A stretch of 64,000 nucleotides of DNA from Flavobacteriales bacterium. GTDB taxonomy: Bacteria > Bacteroidota > Bacteroidia > Flavobacteriales_D > Crocinitomicaceae. The stretch lies in the NCBI GenBank assembly GCA_947449575.1, contig CANFRV010000021.1, forward strand, positions 1 through 64,000, in the 5' to 3' direction. The position numbers and the translations under genes were made by a program. Position 1 is the stretch's first letter, and each line of letters opens with the position of its first letter. Below, one piece after another: positions 30,750-39,099 of the stretch. The notes beneath the pieces are model-generated. The model made no database searches and was not told where the DNA came from. It saw only the letters and a list, made by a program, of their open reading frames with translations.

Positions 30750-30845
30750 ATTTTACTAGTAATACTAATTTCATTACGAGCTCTACTAATCCAAGATTTA
30801 ATTTTTCATAAATCATCAATTTTACACCAGCTAAAATTCTCAATT

Positions 30846-31163
30846 ATGAAAAATGTAAACAAATTAATCGTAACTCTGAACACCTTTGAACTAAGAAGCA
30901 TTATTGCAGAAGTATTGGAGGAAAAATTTTCAAGAATCGTTACAAAAAAAGATGAAAAAAGAGAAGGTGTGTCTCTTATCAGTCGTTTAGAAGTTGCCAA
31001 ACTTTTTGGAGTATCAAAAACTACCATTGACAAATGGCGGAGGTGTAAAATTCTGCCTCCTGCAATTAAAATGTCCTCAAGGATATTTTTTAACAAGGAT
31101 CAAATTATTGAAGTCCTCAATCGAAAACAAAAGAACCCAAATGAATTTTTACTTTCCAAATAA
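30846..31163 (+). CDS. Excisionase-type helix-turn-helix DNA-binding protein
   Basis: The 105-residue protein has an HTH_17/MerR-like domain in its C-terminal half (LISRLEVAKLFGVSKTTIDK, then RIFFNKDQIIEVLNRK), preceded by a helical N-terminus (TFELRSIIAEVLEEKF). In Bacteroidota such small proteins are accessory DNA-binding factors or excisionases of integrative elements. No integrase is present nearby. It lies 8 bp upstream of the next gene. Confidence 0.75.
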   Translation: MKNVNKLIVTLNTFELRSIIAEVLEEKFSRIVTKKDEKREGVSLISRLEVAKLFGVSKTTIDKWRRCKILPPAIKMSSRIFFNKDQIIEVLNRKQKNPNEFLLSK

Positions 31164-31171
31164 TTAAAATT

Positions 31172-31531
31172 ATGGCAAAATTATATTCAAAAGAATGCCC
31201 CTGTTGTGGAGAAACTTTTCAAACAACTAGAATAGACAAAATTTATAAGAATTCGCTGCATCAGCGAAGTTATAATAATAACAAACAGGCAAATAAAAGA
31301 AAGTTGCTTGATCGATTGAACAAACCCATAAATGCTACCTACAAGATCTACAAAGAGATGCTTGGCAATAAGATGAGTACCAGGATTCCAAGAGAATTTC
31401 TCAAGGGAAAGGGAGCTAACTTAAGATATTTCAGTCATGTTACAAGTATAGACGGAGTGCCAACCAATATGCTGTTCGATATTGCAATAATTCCTGAAGG
31501 AACAATTATAAATCTTAGAAAAATCAAATAA
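31172..31531 (+). CDS. Small zinc-ribbon-like protein
   Basis: The 119-residue protein begins with KECPCCGETFQTTR, a CxxC knuckle as in the zinc ribbons of mobile-element proteins, but the expected second cysteine pair is replaced by YKNSLHQRSYNNN. The C-terminal half is beta-rich (NMLFDIAIIPEGTIINLRKI). It is 8 bp after the HTH gene and 1 bp before the membrane-protein gene, forming a tight three-gene unit. Function is unknown. Confidence 0.6.
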   Translation: MAKLYSKECPCCGETFQTTRIDKIYKNSLHQRSYNNNKQANKRKLLDRLNKPINATYKIYKEMLGNKMSTRIPREFLKGKGANLRYFSHVTSIDGVPTNMLFDIAIIPEGTIINLRKIK

Positions 31532-31532
31532 T

Positions 31533-31748
31533 ATGGAAATAGGTGACTTTAATGTAGTTTTTCCTTCACAAACCATGGAGAAATTAGGTCTTGAAAATAT
31601 AGCTCTTAAAAATCGTCAAAACACATTGATTGCATTTGCTGCTGGATCAGTTATCATCTCTTTAATTATTTATGTTCAATATCTGCAAATGAAGGAAGAA
31701 ATGAAGAAAAATGAAGTTCGAATAGTAAATCCTGAAGATATCAGATAG
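31533..31748 (+). CDS. Small single-pass membrane protein
   Basis: The 71-residue product has one strong transmembrane segment (about residues 31-50, TLIAFAAGSVIISLIIYVQY), preceded by a polar N-terminus and followed by a charged tail (KEEMKKNEVRIVNPEDIR). It is the last gene of a three-gene run and is followed by a hairpin terminator. Function is unknown. Confidence 0.6.
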   Translation: MEIGDFNVVFPSQTMEKLGLENIALKNRQNTLIAFAAGSVIISLIIYVQYLQMKEEMKKNEVRIVNPEDIR

Positions 31749-31806
31749 GCAAAATAAAATATTCTTAACGTCTAGCCTCTTTTGTGATTTTTGAATTTGA
31801 AATAAT

Positions 31807-31830
31807 AGCCCCGAATTTTTGGGGCTTTTT
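31807..31830 (+). terminator. Rho-independent terminator of the small HTH/zinc-ribbon/membrane gene unit
   Basis: AGCCCC (31807-31812) pairs with GGGGCT (31821-31826) around an 8-base loop and is followed by a run of T. Confidence 0.75.
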
Positions 31831-31926
31831 TTCTTTCTACTCATTTTTGTCAAAACTTGCTAAATTGTGTCATTTTGCTACATTTGACTTTAAAACAAAG
31901 GAATAAAACGATAATCAGAAGTAACA

Positions 31927-32358
31927 TTGACGCACAGAATTTACATAGATATTGATGGTGTACTGTTGGATAAGAAACAAAAGCTTCCAAATGGTGCTGT
32001 AAGATTTGTAGAATTTCTTGTTCAACATTTTGATTGTTATTGGCTGACTACTCATTGTCGATCAAATGTAAATAATGCTGTAAGTTATCTATCAAAGTTT
32101 TATGATCCTAAAACGATAGAATTACTAAAAACAATAAAACCAACTAACTGGGAAACGCTGAAAACGGAAGCGATTGATTTTGACCAAAAATTTTATTGGT
32201 TAGAAGATTACCCCTTTGAATCAGAAATGAAGGTTCTTGAAAACAGGAACATTTTAAGCTCACTAATCAAAGTCGATTTAAATGAAACAAATGAATTGGA
32301 ACGATTGGAAAAACTGCTTTCAAGTTATCTGCTACTAACATCAAATGTAAGCAGGTAA
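31927..32358 (+). CDS. HAD-superfamily-like protein
   Basis: The 143-residue product, starting at TTG 31927, begins IYIDIDGVLLDKKQKL. This DxDG motif is the nucleophile motif I of HAD phosphatases. A T-T-H-C-R segment after the second strand (YWLTTHCRSN) fits motif II, and WLEDYPFESE near residue 96 may supply the motif III/IV acids. It is shorter than most HAD enzymes, with no cap domain, like small 5' phosphatase or PNK-phosphatase-like members. The substrate cannot be told. It stands alone between terminators. Confidence 0.6.
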   Translation: MTHRIYIDIDGVLLDKKQKLPNGAVRFVEFLVQHFDCYWLTTHCRSNVNNAVSYLSKFYDPKTIELLKTIKPTNWETLKTEAIDFDQKFYWLEDYPFESEMKVLENRNILSSLIKVDLNETNELERLEKLLSSYLLLTSNVSR

Positions 32359-32533
32359 AAAAATAAAATACTTAATTTCAAGAGATTGCAAAATTGATAT
32401 ATAAATTCTTATATTTGATTGAAAAATAGGCGTTTTTGATTCAGTAAAAAAACACTTCAACATTATGTGTGAATCATTTTTTGTCAGAAAACTAAGTCTT
32501 GAGCCAATTTGATAAGTAAATAAAACTAAGATT

Positions 32534-33280
32534 TTGAAAAATAAAATTATCCTTCATATCCCACATTCCTCCACTAATATTCCACTTAACGAAGGTTTTG
32601 TGGTTGATGAAAAGTACCTGTCAAATGAAATGTTGAAATTGACCGACTGGTACACTGACGACCTTTTTTATTCTGAGGATGATGAAATGGTAAAAGCAGA
32701 ATTTTCGAGAATATTCTGCGATCCTGAAAGATTTACAGATGATGCTCAGGAGGTCATGTCTCAATATGGAATGGGAGTTCTTTATGAAAAAAGTGATGAA
32801 GGAGATGTTATTAGAAATGTAACACCTAATCTTAGGAAAAAAGTTTTAAAAGATTTTTACTGGCAGCACCATAATAGACTAAATAAAGCGGTAAATAACC
32901 AATTAAATCTTTTTGGGAAAGCTTTGATTTTAGATTGCCATTCTTATCCAAATATTCCATTGAAAAGGGATCTTGACAAGAGTTCAAATCGACCTGATTT
33001 TAATATCGGTACAGACTCTTTTCATACGCCAAAAGAATTAATAGACCTATCTGTGGCGTTTTTTGAATCTGCTGGTTATGCCTTGGGGATTGATTGGCCA
33101 TACAAGGGTTCGATTGTTCCTATGGAGCATTATCACAAAAACAAAAACGTTCAAACAATAATGCTTGAGATAAACAGAGGCTTGTATTTAAACGAACCTA
33201 CCAATGAAAAATCTCAAAAGTATTTGGAGGTTAAAGAATTGACTAATGAATTTATTAAGGTACTGAAAAACAGTCTCTAA
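32534..33280 (+). CDS. N-formylglutamate amidohydrolase-like protein
   Basis: The 248-residue product starts at TTG 32534. It has ILHIPHSSTNIP near the N-terminus, MGVLYEKSDEGDVIR, then LILDCHSYPNIPL and a late MLEINRGLY, the layout of the FGase (HutG-like) family with its His/Asp/Glu metal ligands. Family members deformylate N-formyl-glutamate or similar formylated or acylated substrates. No histidine-degradation genes are nearby, so the substrate here is unknown. It may be a stray metabolic gene inside the island. Confidence 0.75.
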   Translation: MKNKIILHIPHSSTNIPLNEGFVVDEKYLSNEMLKLTDWYTDDLFYSEDDEMVKAEFSRIFCDPERFTDDAQEVMSQYGMGVLYEKSDEGDVIRNVTPNLRKKVLKDFYWQHHNRLNKAVNNQLNLFGKALILDCHSYPNIPLKRDLDKSSNRPDFNIGTDSFHTPKELIDLSVAFFESAGYALGIDWPYKGSIVPMEHYHKNKNVQTIMLEINRGLYLNEPTNEKSQKYLEVKELTNEFIKVLKNSL

Positions 33281-33667
33281 TTGGTATTTGTAATTATCAT
33301 GTCTGAATTGATAATTTAATCACTTTCACTAAATTACAGACTGAACTTCAAAACTTATAGTATCAACTAAACCAAGGTTCTACAAATATTTGAAGTGATT
33401 AGAAGATCTTAGTATACAAATTCTTTGAAGTGAATGTATTTAGATATTTCCTTGCTAAATGGGCATAGTTAAACTTGATTTTATGCCTTATTTTTATTTG
33501 CTTTCTAATCATTTTTGTAAAAACAAGGAACAAAACGCTGAAGTGTTAGCTGCTAAGTTGGTACAATCGTTAACAACGACATAGTTTGACGGATTGACAA
33601 ACGATATTTGCAGAAACGGGGCCGCTGAAAACAAACCAGAGTAAGCCCTTAGAAAAAAGTTTCCAAA
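33281..33667. other. Intergenic region without a recognisable gene
   Basis: About 390 bp of mainly AT-rich DNA. The stretch from about 33520 to 33650 is less AT-rich and has broken frames, suggesting decayed or transferred sequence. A partial sigma54-like string (33559-33573) lacks the -12 TGC and is not counted. Confidence 0.3.
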
Positions 33668-33775
33668 ATGAAAAATTATCAATGCAAAAAGTGTAAAACT
33701 CACATCACAAACAGTTCTGCATCAAGTGCCTTTAATTGGCCAGGTGGTGGACAACACCAATGGTCTAAACTTTAA
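33668..33775 (+). CDS. 35-residue zinc-ribbon-like mini-protein
   Basis: This short frame begins MKNYQCKKCKTHITNSSA and ends GGGQHQWSKL. The CxxC followed by a glycine-rich H-x-W-x-K-L ending resembles the conserved layout of small phage and defence-linked zinc ribbons, but the second cysteine is missing. It lies 126 bp upstream of the DUF262-DUF1524 gene on the same strand. It could be a real micro-protein or a remnant. Confidence 0.35.
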   Translation: MKNYQCKKCKTHITNSSASSAFNWPGGGQHQWSKL

Positions 33776-33901
33776 TAAAAAAGGAGCAAGAAAAATTACT
33801 GGTTTTACTGAGTTGATAGATTAGTAATTTGAAACCCGCTTCTTCTCCAAGAGCCAAATATCTGGCGGTCAGTCTAAAACAACAATCAACAAAAAAGAAA
33901 T

Positions 33902-35821
33902 ATGTCAGCTATAAACTTAACAGAATTATTTAATACAAGAATTTTTAGAATTCCAGACTACCAAAGAGGTTATGCTTGGGAAAACAAACAACTTGGTGAA
34001 CTTTGGGACGATCTTGATGAAATCCCAACTGTAAATGGTGAATTAAAAAAACACTATACTGGGACAATTTTTCTCGAAGAAACAAAACCAGCGGAAACCG
34101 AAAGTTGGCTGTCAAATGTGAAATTTTTCAATGTTGTTGACGGACAGCAGAGGTTGACAACAATTAGTATTTTGTTATATGAGCTTTTGAAAGCTACCGA
34201 AATCGGTTATGCCGAGAAGAAAAAGGATAAACTAATTGAAACATTCATCTACGAATCAAATATATCAGGTGAAAGCAAAGTATACAAATTCAGCTATGCT
34301 TTTACAGACAAAAACTTTAACTTTTTACTTCATACTATTTTTGAAGATAAAAAGGTAGTTCTAAATCAAGGACACCTAAATCATTATACAAGGAATTTGG
34401 CAAATGCTAAAAGTTTCTTTCAAGAGAAAATTTCAAAACTTGATGACGAACAAAAAAACTTATTGTTTAAAAAAATCACTACAGCACTTCAATTTGATAT
34501 TAGAACAATTGAGAAAGATTTAGACGTTCAAGCAGTGTTTGAAACTATGAACAACAGAGGCAAACCACTTTCAACTCTCGAAAAACTAAAAAACAGACTT
34601 ATTTATCTAACGGAAAAACTCACAAGTCCTGATGAAGACAAAAAGGTTTTACGAAAAAAAATAAATGACGCTTGGGGAAAAATCTATACTTGTTTAGCAC
34701 AAAATCCTGAACAAATTCTTGATGAAGACGTGTTTTTATCAGCACATTTATCCTTATATAGAAAACCGGTAGAATCTACATTTTCAGAGAAAGCTGCAGA
34801 AGAAAAAGTTTTTCAAATGTTCTGTAACAAGCCAGAAAAATATGATTTAGATGAAAGTGGCAAAAAAGAAGAACCTATTACTTATAATAAAATAGATAAT
34901 TACATCTTAAAACTTTCAGAGTTAGCACCAATTTGGTATCAAGTTCACAATTCAAATTCTAAATTGGTGAAGCGAATTTTAACTCTTGATAGCCGTAAAG
35001 ACATCAAAATATTTCTTGCACTAATTCACCTAAAATTAAATGACACCTTAACTCAAACGAAAACATTTGAGAATTTAGAAAAGATTCTATTTAGGAATCG
35101 TGTTCCTGGCATTTGGATTATGGACGAAAGGACTACTGCATCTTGGGCAAGAGATATTTACAATGAAGAAGACACAATTGAAGGGATAAACAAAAAGCAA
35201 GAAGACCTCTTAAACACAGTTGTTGTTCTTCCAAATATTATAAAATCATTCAAATCTTTATTCACCTATGAAAGAGGTGCAAAAGGGTTTCATCGTTGGG
35301 GAGCTTTGAAATACTTCTTATTTGAATATGAGGAAAATTTAAAAAAAGAAGCGAAAGAAACAAATGACAAAATAACAATAGACGACTTTTATGAAACAAC
35401 TATTGAGCACATAATTCCTCAACAATTTTGGGATAATTGGCAAGACACGGTGAATAGCTTCACAGACGGTATAGCATCGGACGACATTGAGCAAGCAAGA
35501 AAAGTTCTCATAAATTCGCTTGGCAACTTGACAATTCTTAAAAACGGAAAAAATTCCTCATTAGGAAACAAAAGTTGGAAAGACAAGAAAGAACGATTTA
35601 GAACAGGCTCATACAACGAAATAGACATAAGTTCTCACGATACTTGGTCAAAAGACAAAATTGCAGAACGCGGAAATAAGATGCTTAAATTTCTTGAAAC
35701 AAAAATTAGCGGACTAAATTTTACGGAAGACGAAATTGAAAAAACATTATTTTATGAAGAATATATCATCAATAAAATATACGACAGAATCCCAGCAGCA
35801 AGCAGCGTGCAAGCGCCATAA
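33902..35821 (+). CDS. DUF262-DUF1524 (GmrSD/SspE-type) nuclease
   Basis: The 639-residue protein has an intact DUF262 domain (FRIPDYQRGYAWENKQLGEL near residue 13, VVDGQQRLTTI near 80) and an intact DUF1524 His-Me nuclease (TIEHIIPQQFWDNW near 501, then NSLGNLTILKNGKNSSLGN). SspE, the phosphorothioate-sensing effector of SspABCD systems, has the same two domains, and sspABCD homologues lie 6-17 kb away in this window. This may therefore be the PT-dependent effector, but it is not in the ssp operons and may equally be an independent type IV enzyme. Its stop codon lies within an inverted repeat at 35809-35845, suggesting cassette-like acquisition. Confidence 0.87.
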   Translation: MSAINLTELFNTRIFRIPDYQRGYAWENKQLGELWDDLDEIPTVNGELKKHYTGTIFLEETKPAETESWLSNVKFFNVVDGQQRLTTISILLYELLKATEIGYAEKKKDKLIETFIYESNISGESKVYKFSYAFTDKNFNFLLHTIFEDKKVVLNQGHLNHYTRNLANAKSFFQEKISKLDDEQKNLLFKKITTALQFDIRTIEKDLDVQAVFETMNNRGKPLSTLEKLKNRLIYLTEKLTSPDEDKKVLRKKINDAWGKIYTCLAQNPEQILDEDVFLSAHLSLYRKPVESTFSEKAAEEKVFQMFCNKPEKYDLDESGKKEEPITYNKIDNYILKLSELAPIWYQVHNSNSKLVKRILTLDSRKDIKIFLALIHLKLNDTLTQTKTFENLEKILFRNRVPGIWIMDERTTASWARDIYNEEDTIEGINKKQEDLLNTVVVLPNIIKSFKSLFTYERGAKGFHRWGALKYFLFEYEENLKKEAKETNDKITIDDFYETTIEHIIPQQFWDNWQDTVNSFTDGIASDDIEQARKVLINSLGNLTILKNGKNSSLGNKSWKDKKERFRTGSYNEIDISSHDTWSKDKIAERGNKMLKFLETKISGLNFTEDEIEKTLFYEEYIINKIYDRIPAASSVQAP

Positions 35822-35845
35822 CCCTGCCGCAGGCAAAACACTTGC
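35809..35845. repeat. Inverted repeat spanning the DUF262-DUF1524 stop codon
   Basis: Outer arms GCAAG (35809-35813) and CTTGC (35841-35845) enclose an inner stem CCTG-CCG-CAGG (35823-35833). The gene's last codons and TAA fall inside. The element is clearly more GC-rich than its surroundings. It has no T-run, so it is not a classic terminator. Confidence 0.5.
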
Positions 35846-35894
35846 TTAGATTAAATCGAAATAATTAATTAAAAATCAAATCAGACAGCAGCAT

Positions 35895-36464
35895 TCAATA
35901 AAGTTTATCAAAGAAAACTTCACCACCAGTTATCACATTGTCTTCCTGACTAGAACCCAATATTCTATCCTCAACCTTTATTTGCAACAAAAACTGCTTT
36001 TTTTCAATAGATGAAAGTGTAAATGCTAATTGGTCTATCGAAAAAATTTCCGATTGAAACTTAAATTTTCCAATCAAACCCTTTTCCATTTGGATCAGTT
36101 TGAATGATTTTATGTCAGCTTTATCTGCAATTAATTCTTCATCAAACACTGTTCTATAAAGGGGAAATAGCGTTGATTCTGTTTTGAGATCAATTGCTTT
36201 AAATCGAGTGATTAGTTTTGATTCTTGCTTAATTTCAATTCGGTTTTGTGCTTCAAGTAAAAATCCAACATTTGCTGGTTTTGATGAAAGTTTGCTCCAG
36301 TGTTCAAAACCATAGTGATTCAAGATTTCCAGATCGAATAACATATCCTCCCACCTAACATTATGTTTTTGAATTCTTTGATTCATGTCATTAAACACAT
36401 CGATAGTCAATTCGCAGTTCCAATAGCGAATTCCAGTACCGAAAAGATTAATGATGTAATTCAT
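35895..36464 (-). CDS. Hypothetical protein upstream of and divergent from the retron module
   Basis: The 189-residue product has no recognised motif, signal peptide or membrane segment. It begins MNYIINLFGTGIRYWNCELT and has a beta-rich C-terminal half (GKFKFQSEIFSIDQLAFTLS). Codon and base use are like the surrounding DNA. It is divergent from the DnaB-like gene, sharing a 270-bp intergenic region that holds a sigma54-type promoter pointing away from it. Function is unknown, and there is no evidence that it belongs to the retron module. Confidence 0.6.
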   Translation of the reverse strand: MNYIINLFGTGIRYWNCELTIDVFNDMNQRIQKHNVRWEDMLFDLEILNHYGFEHWSKLSSKPANVGFLLEAQNRIEIKQESKLITRFKAIDLKTESTLFPLYRTVFDEELIADKADIKSFKLIQMEKGLIGKFKFQSEIFSIDQLAFTLSSIEKKQFLLQIKVEDRILGSSQEDNVITGGEVFFDKLY

Positions 36465-36608
36465 TTATATATGGGTTGATTGAAATTAATCTTTAAACTA
36501 AGGTGAATTTTAGTTGTAAAATCAAATCTGTTTTCAAATAGGTTTTTACTCCAAACAAAGGTAAGGTTTTCTTTTCCATTTTTAGTTTTGAGTTAAAATT
36601 TACTTTTT

Positions 36609-36645
36609 GAATCAATTTTTGACATAGCAAAATGCTATTTGATTC
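36609..36645. promoter_or_regulatory. Inverted repeat upstream of the sigma54 promoter (possible enhancer/UAS)
   Basis: ATAGCA-AAA-TGCTAT (36624-36638) is a perfect 6-bp dyad. It is extended by GAATCAA (36609-36615) and TTGATTC (36639-36645) with an 8-base bulge on one arm. It lies about 43-80 bp upstream of the -24 element at 36688, in the range where sigma54 activators bind. Confidence 0.4.
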
Positions 36646-36687
36646 ACTATGATTCTAAAATGTGCGTTTTGCTTGCTTTTATTTTTT

Positions 36688-36703
36688 TGGTACGGCAATT
36701 GAC
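36688..36703 (+). promoter_or_regulatory. Sigma54-type -24/-12 promoter of the DnaB-like/retron operon
   Basis: TGGTACG-GCAA-TTGAC matches the consensus TGGCACG-N4-TTGC at 9 of 11 defined bases. The spacing between GG and the -12 G is exactly 12, as required. It lies 31 bp before the ATG at 36734. The RtcR-like sigma54 activator is encoded in the same cluster. The -12 GC is replaced by GA, a mild weakness. Confidence 0.55.
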
Positions 36704-36733
36704 TAATGAGAGCCAATCGATAGAATCAAAACT

Positions 36734-37777
36734 ATGAATCCAGAATTAAGATCAAAACAAATTGTCGAAAAATTAAAATTTGCTTTGGAAACGCATCACT
36801 TGAATGATGTGGTAAAATTAGATCAAATCCGAAATTTACTTACGGAATATGATGCTTCTTTTCAGTCTGAAGTAAAGTCCGAGTTGATTGGTAAATATTT
36901 CGATGAATTTTGTCAGAATGCTGAAAGTCAGAATTCTTGCAATGTGATTAAAACTGGATTGACTGCATATGATCGATCGCTCGGTGGTTTGTTTCCTGGT
37001 GAATATGTGGTCATTGGCGGTCGACCTGCTATGGGGAAATCACATTTCTTAGTGAATATGGTTCTCAACATTGCCGCAGAGCACGAAGTCCTGTTTTATT
37101 CCTTGGACCTTTCTGCTTACATGTTAACGACCAAATTTATTTCTGCATTGACAGGTTTTCATGTAAATGATTTTTTATATCAAAAATTGGATGAAAATCA
37201 GAAAAAAGTGGTTGAATTGTCGAAAATGGAAATTGACTTATTGAAGTTGAGAATCATTGATCGACAAGCACAAAACATGAGCGTATTTAAAGCTATTTGT
37301 AAACAACATGTAGAAGATTTTGGTGCGAAAGTCATCATTATAGATTACCTACAATTATTGAGTTCGAATCGTTATAGAAATCAACGTGAACTAGAAATAT
37401 CATACATCAGTCGTGAACTGAAAAACATTGCGCGTGAATTGAATGTATGTGTAGTTGCAACTAGCCAATTGAGTAGATCAGTAGAAACTCGTGGAGGAGA
37501 TAGACGTCCTATTTTGTCAGATTTAAGGGAAAGTGGTGCCATAGAGCAAGATGCTGATAAGGTTTTCTTTCTGTATCGCCCAGAATATTATGACTTAAAT
37601 GTAAATGAGATAGGCGAAAGTACCAAGCGCCAAGTCGAACTGATTTTAGCAAAAAATCGAAGTGGCAAATTGGATAATATTCTTTTTAAAGTGGATCCAT
37701 TGTTTACCACTTTTGTTCCTGATGATGAGGTAAATGGCGTATTTACTTTTGATGAAGATCGAATGGCCGATTTTTAA
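36734..37777 (+). CDS. DnaB-like replicative helicase without the N-terminal domain
   Basis: The 347-residue protein is the RecA-like C-terminal domain of DnaB: GGLFPGEYVVIGGRPAMGKS (Walker A about 96-103), VIIIDYLQLL (Walker B, D204), then SDLRESGAIEQDADKVFFLY and AKNRSGK, nearly standard DnaB motifs. Ordinary DnaB has about 450-500 residues. Here the primase-binding N-terminal domain is replaced by a short helical segment of about 75 residues. It should be a hexameric 5'-3' DNA translocase or ATPase. The retron msr-msd RNA begins 13 bp after its stop and the RT follows, so it is very likely part of the retron operon. A sigma54-type promoter precedes it. Confidence 0.87.
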   Translation: MNPELRSKQIVEKLKFALETHHLNDVVKLDQIRNLLTEYDASFQSEVKSELIGKYFDEFCQNAESQNSCNVIKTGLTAYDRSLGGLFPGEYVVIGGRPAMGKSHFLVNMVLNIAAEHEVLFYSLDLSAYMLTTKFISALTGFHVNDFLYQKLDENQKKVVELSKMEIDLLKLRIIDRQAQNMSVFKAICKQHVEDFGAKVIIIDYLQLLSSNRYRNQRELEISYISRELKNIARELNVCVVATSQLSRSVETRGGDRRPILSDLRESGAIEQDADKVFFLYRPEYYDLNVNEIGESTKRQVELILAKNRSGKLDNILFKVDPLFTTFVPDDEVNGVFTFDEDRMADF

Positions 37778-37790
37778 TAGAATAATTTTT

Positions 37791-37955
37791 AGAGCCGTTG
37801 TCCAAACTTATGCGTCGGATTGGGCGACCTGTGATTGTGTTCCTGCAATCCATTTATCACTAGAAGTTAGCGCTTCGCTGAAGCTTCGCACTTCTTTGTG
37901 CTTCACTGCGTTCCGCACAAAGAAGTACCCTTTGAAGATAAGTGACAACGGCTCT
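37791..37955 (+). ncRNA. Retron msr-msd non-coding RNA
   Basis: Perfect 12-base arms AGAGCCGTTGTC (37791-37802) and GACAACGGCTCT (37944-37955) are the a1/a2 repeats that bracket retron RNAs. Inside are a hairpin with GTGAT/ATCAC and ATTG/CAAT pairs (37831-37860, msr side) and a long msd stem with perfect 12-bp arms ACTTCTTTGTGC (37890-37901) and GCACAAAGAAGT (37915-37926). It lies directly upstream of the RT gene (19 bp), the standard position. The a2 arm followed by a T-run may also attenuate read-through. I cannot place the branching guanosine with confidence. Confidence 0.85.
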
Positions 37956-37973
37956 TTTTTAAATTAAAATAAC

Positions 37974-39095
37974 ATGATAGAATTTGAATCGCTATTTGAT
38001 TGTTCCAATATTGCTTCGTTTTCAAAAAAAATGAAAGCGAAAACAAAAGAAGAGCAATTAGATTTCAAAATAAATTATTTCAACCGACTCGCCAGATTTA
38101 GTGCTAAGTTTTTAGAAGTAACCAATGGAAATGACTTGGCATTTTTGCTCAATACAGATTTTCATAAAGTTCAAATTTTAATCAATAATCCTATTTACAA
38201 GGAATATGCTATACCCAAGAAAAGCGGAGGTAATAGAATTATTCAAGCTCCAGATAATGATTTACGTAATGCTCAAAGAAAATTAAATAGACTTTTACAA
38301 ATCAATTATTTAAAAATCAAACCAGCGAATGTACATGGATTTGTCACCAAATTTCCTTCGGATGAAAATCATGCTAACATTGTTGAAAATGCGATGGTCC
38401 ACACCGGGAAAAAGACAGTGTTAAACATTGATCTTGAAAATTTTTTCCCTTCGATTTTTGCCAAAACAGTGAAAAATGTTTTTTCAAATGCTCCTTTTAA
38501 CTTCAATGATCAAATCTCGATTGCCTTAGCACTTTTGTTTACTTACAAGGGAAAATTGCCGCAAGGTGCTCCAACTTCTCCAGTTATTTCCAATTTTGTT
38601 TGTTTGCAATTAGACAATGATTTAAATGCTTGGGCAATTCAAAATGAAATCAACTATTCTCGCTACGCCGACGATTTGACATTCTCTGCTGATAAATTTA
38701 TTTCACACGAAAAGCAACAAGAAATAAGGCAGATTATCAATAAATTTCATTTCGTGGTAAATGAAAAAAAATGGAGACAACGTGCAAAAAACCGCAAGCA
38801 AACTGTGACTGGTTTGACTGTAAATTCAAAAGTAAATGTTGATCGACGTTATTTGAAAAAAGTACGAGCCATGTTGCATGACTTATCTGCAAATGGAATT
38901 GAAATTGCAACAATCAATCACTTCAGTTTGGACGAACAAGCATCTAAAGAACAAGAAAGGAAGTTTTTATATAGGTTGCAAGGAAGTATTGGTTTTATTG
39001 GTCAAGTACGCGGAAAATCAGATATACTTTACCAATCGATGCAAACTAAACTAAAAGAATATCAAATCGTTTCTAATAAAATATTAAAAAGGTAA
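37974..39095 (+). CDS. Retron reverse transcriptase
   Basis: The 373-residue protein has the retron RT signature set: NAxxH as NAMVH (139-143), NIDLENFFPSI (RT motif A-like), LPQGAPTSPVISN, catalytic YADD (231-234), and VTG (278-280, QTVTGLTVN) that binds the msr RNA. Length is normal for single-domain retron RTs (about 300-400). It primes on the msr RNA encoded just upstream and makes a branched msDNA. It lies in an operon between a DnaB-like helicase gene and a small gene 4 bp downstream. Those neighbours do not match any retron effector type I can name. Confidence 0.92.
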   Translation: MIEFESLFDCSNIASFSKKMKAKTKEEQLDFKINYFNRLARFSAKFLEVTNGNDLAFLLNTDFHKVQILINNPIYKEYAIPKKSGGNRIIQAPDNDLRNAQRKLNRLLQINYLKIKPANVHGFVTKFPSDENHANIVENAMVHTGKKTVLNIDLENFFPSIFAKTVKNVFSNAPFNFNDQISIALALLFTYKGKLPQGAPTSPVISNFVCLQLDNDLNAWAIQNEINYSRYADDLTFSADKFISHEKQQEIRQIINKFHFVVNEKKWRQRAKNRKQTVTGLTVNSKVNVDRRYLKKVRAMLHDLSANGIEIATINHFSLDEQASKEQERKFLYRLQGSIGFIGQVRGKSDILYQSMQTKLKEYQIVSNKILKR

Positions 39096-39099
39096 TCTT

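Noticed and set aside
33559-33573. Third sigma54-like string TGGTACA-N4-TTAA
   Set aside because: The -12 part lacks TGC, and no gene starts at the right distance.
35809-35845. Integron attC-like site
   Set aside because: It is a hairpin, but the core-site ends GTTRRRY and RYYYAAC are not both present and no integron integrase is nearby.
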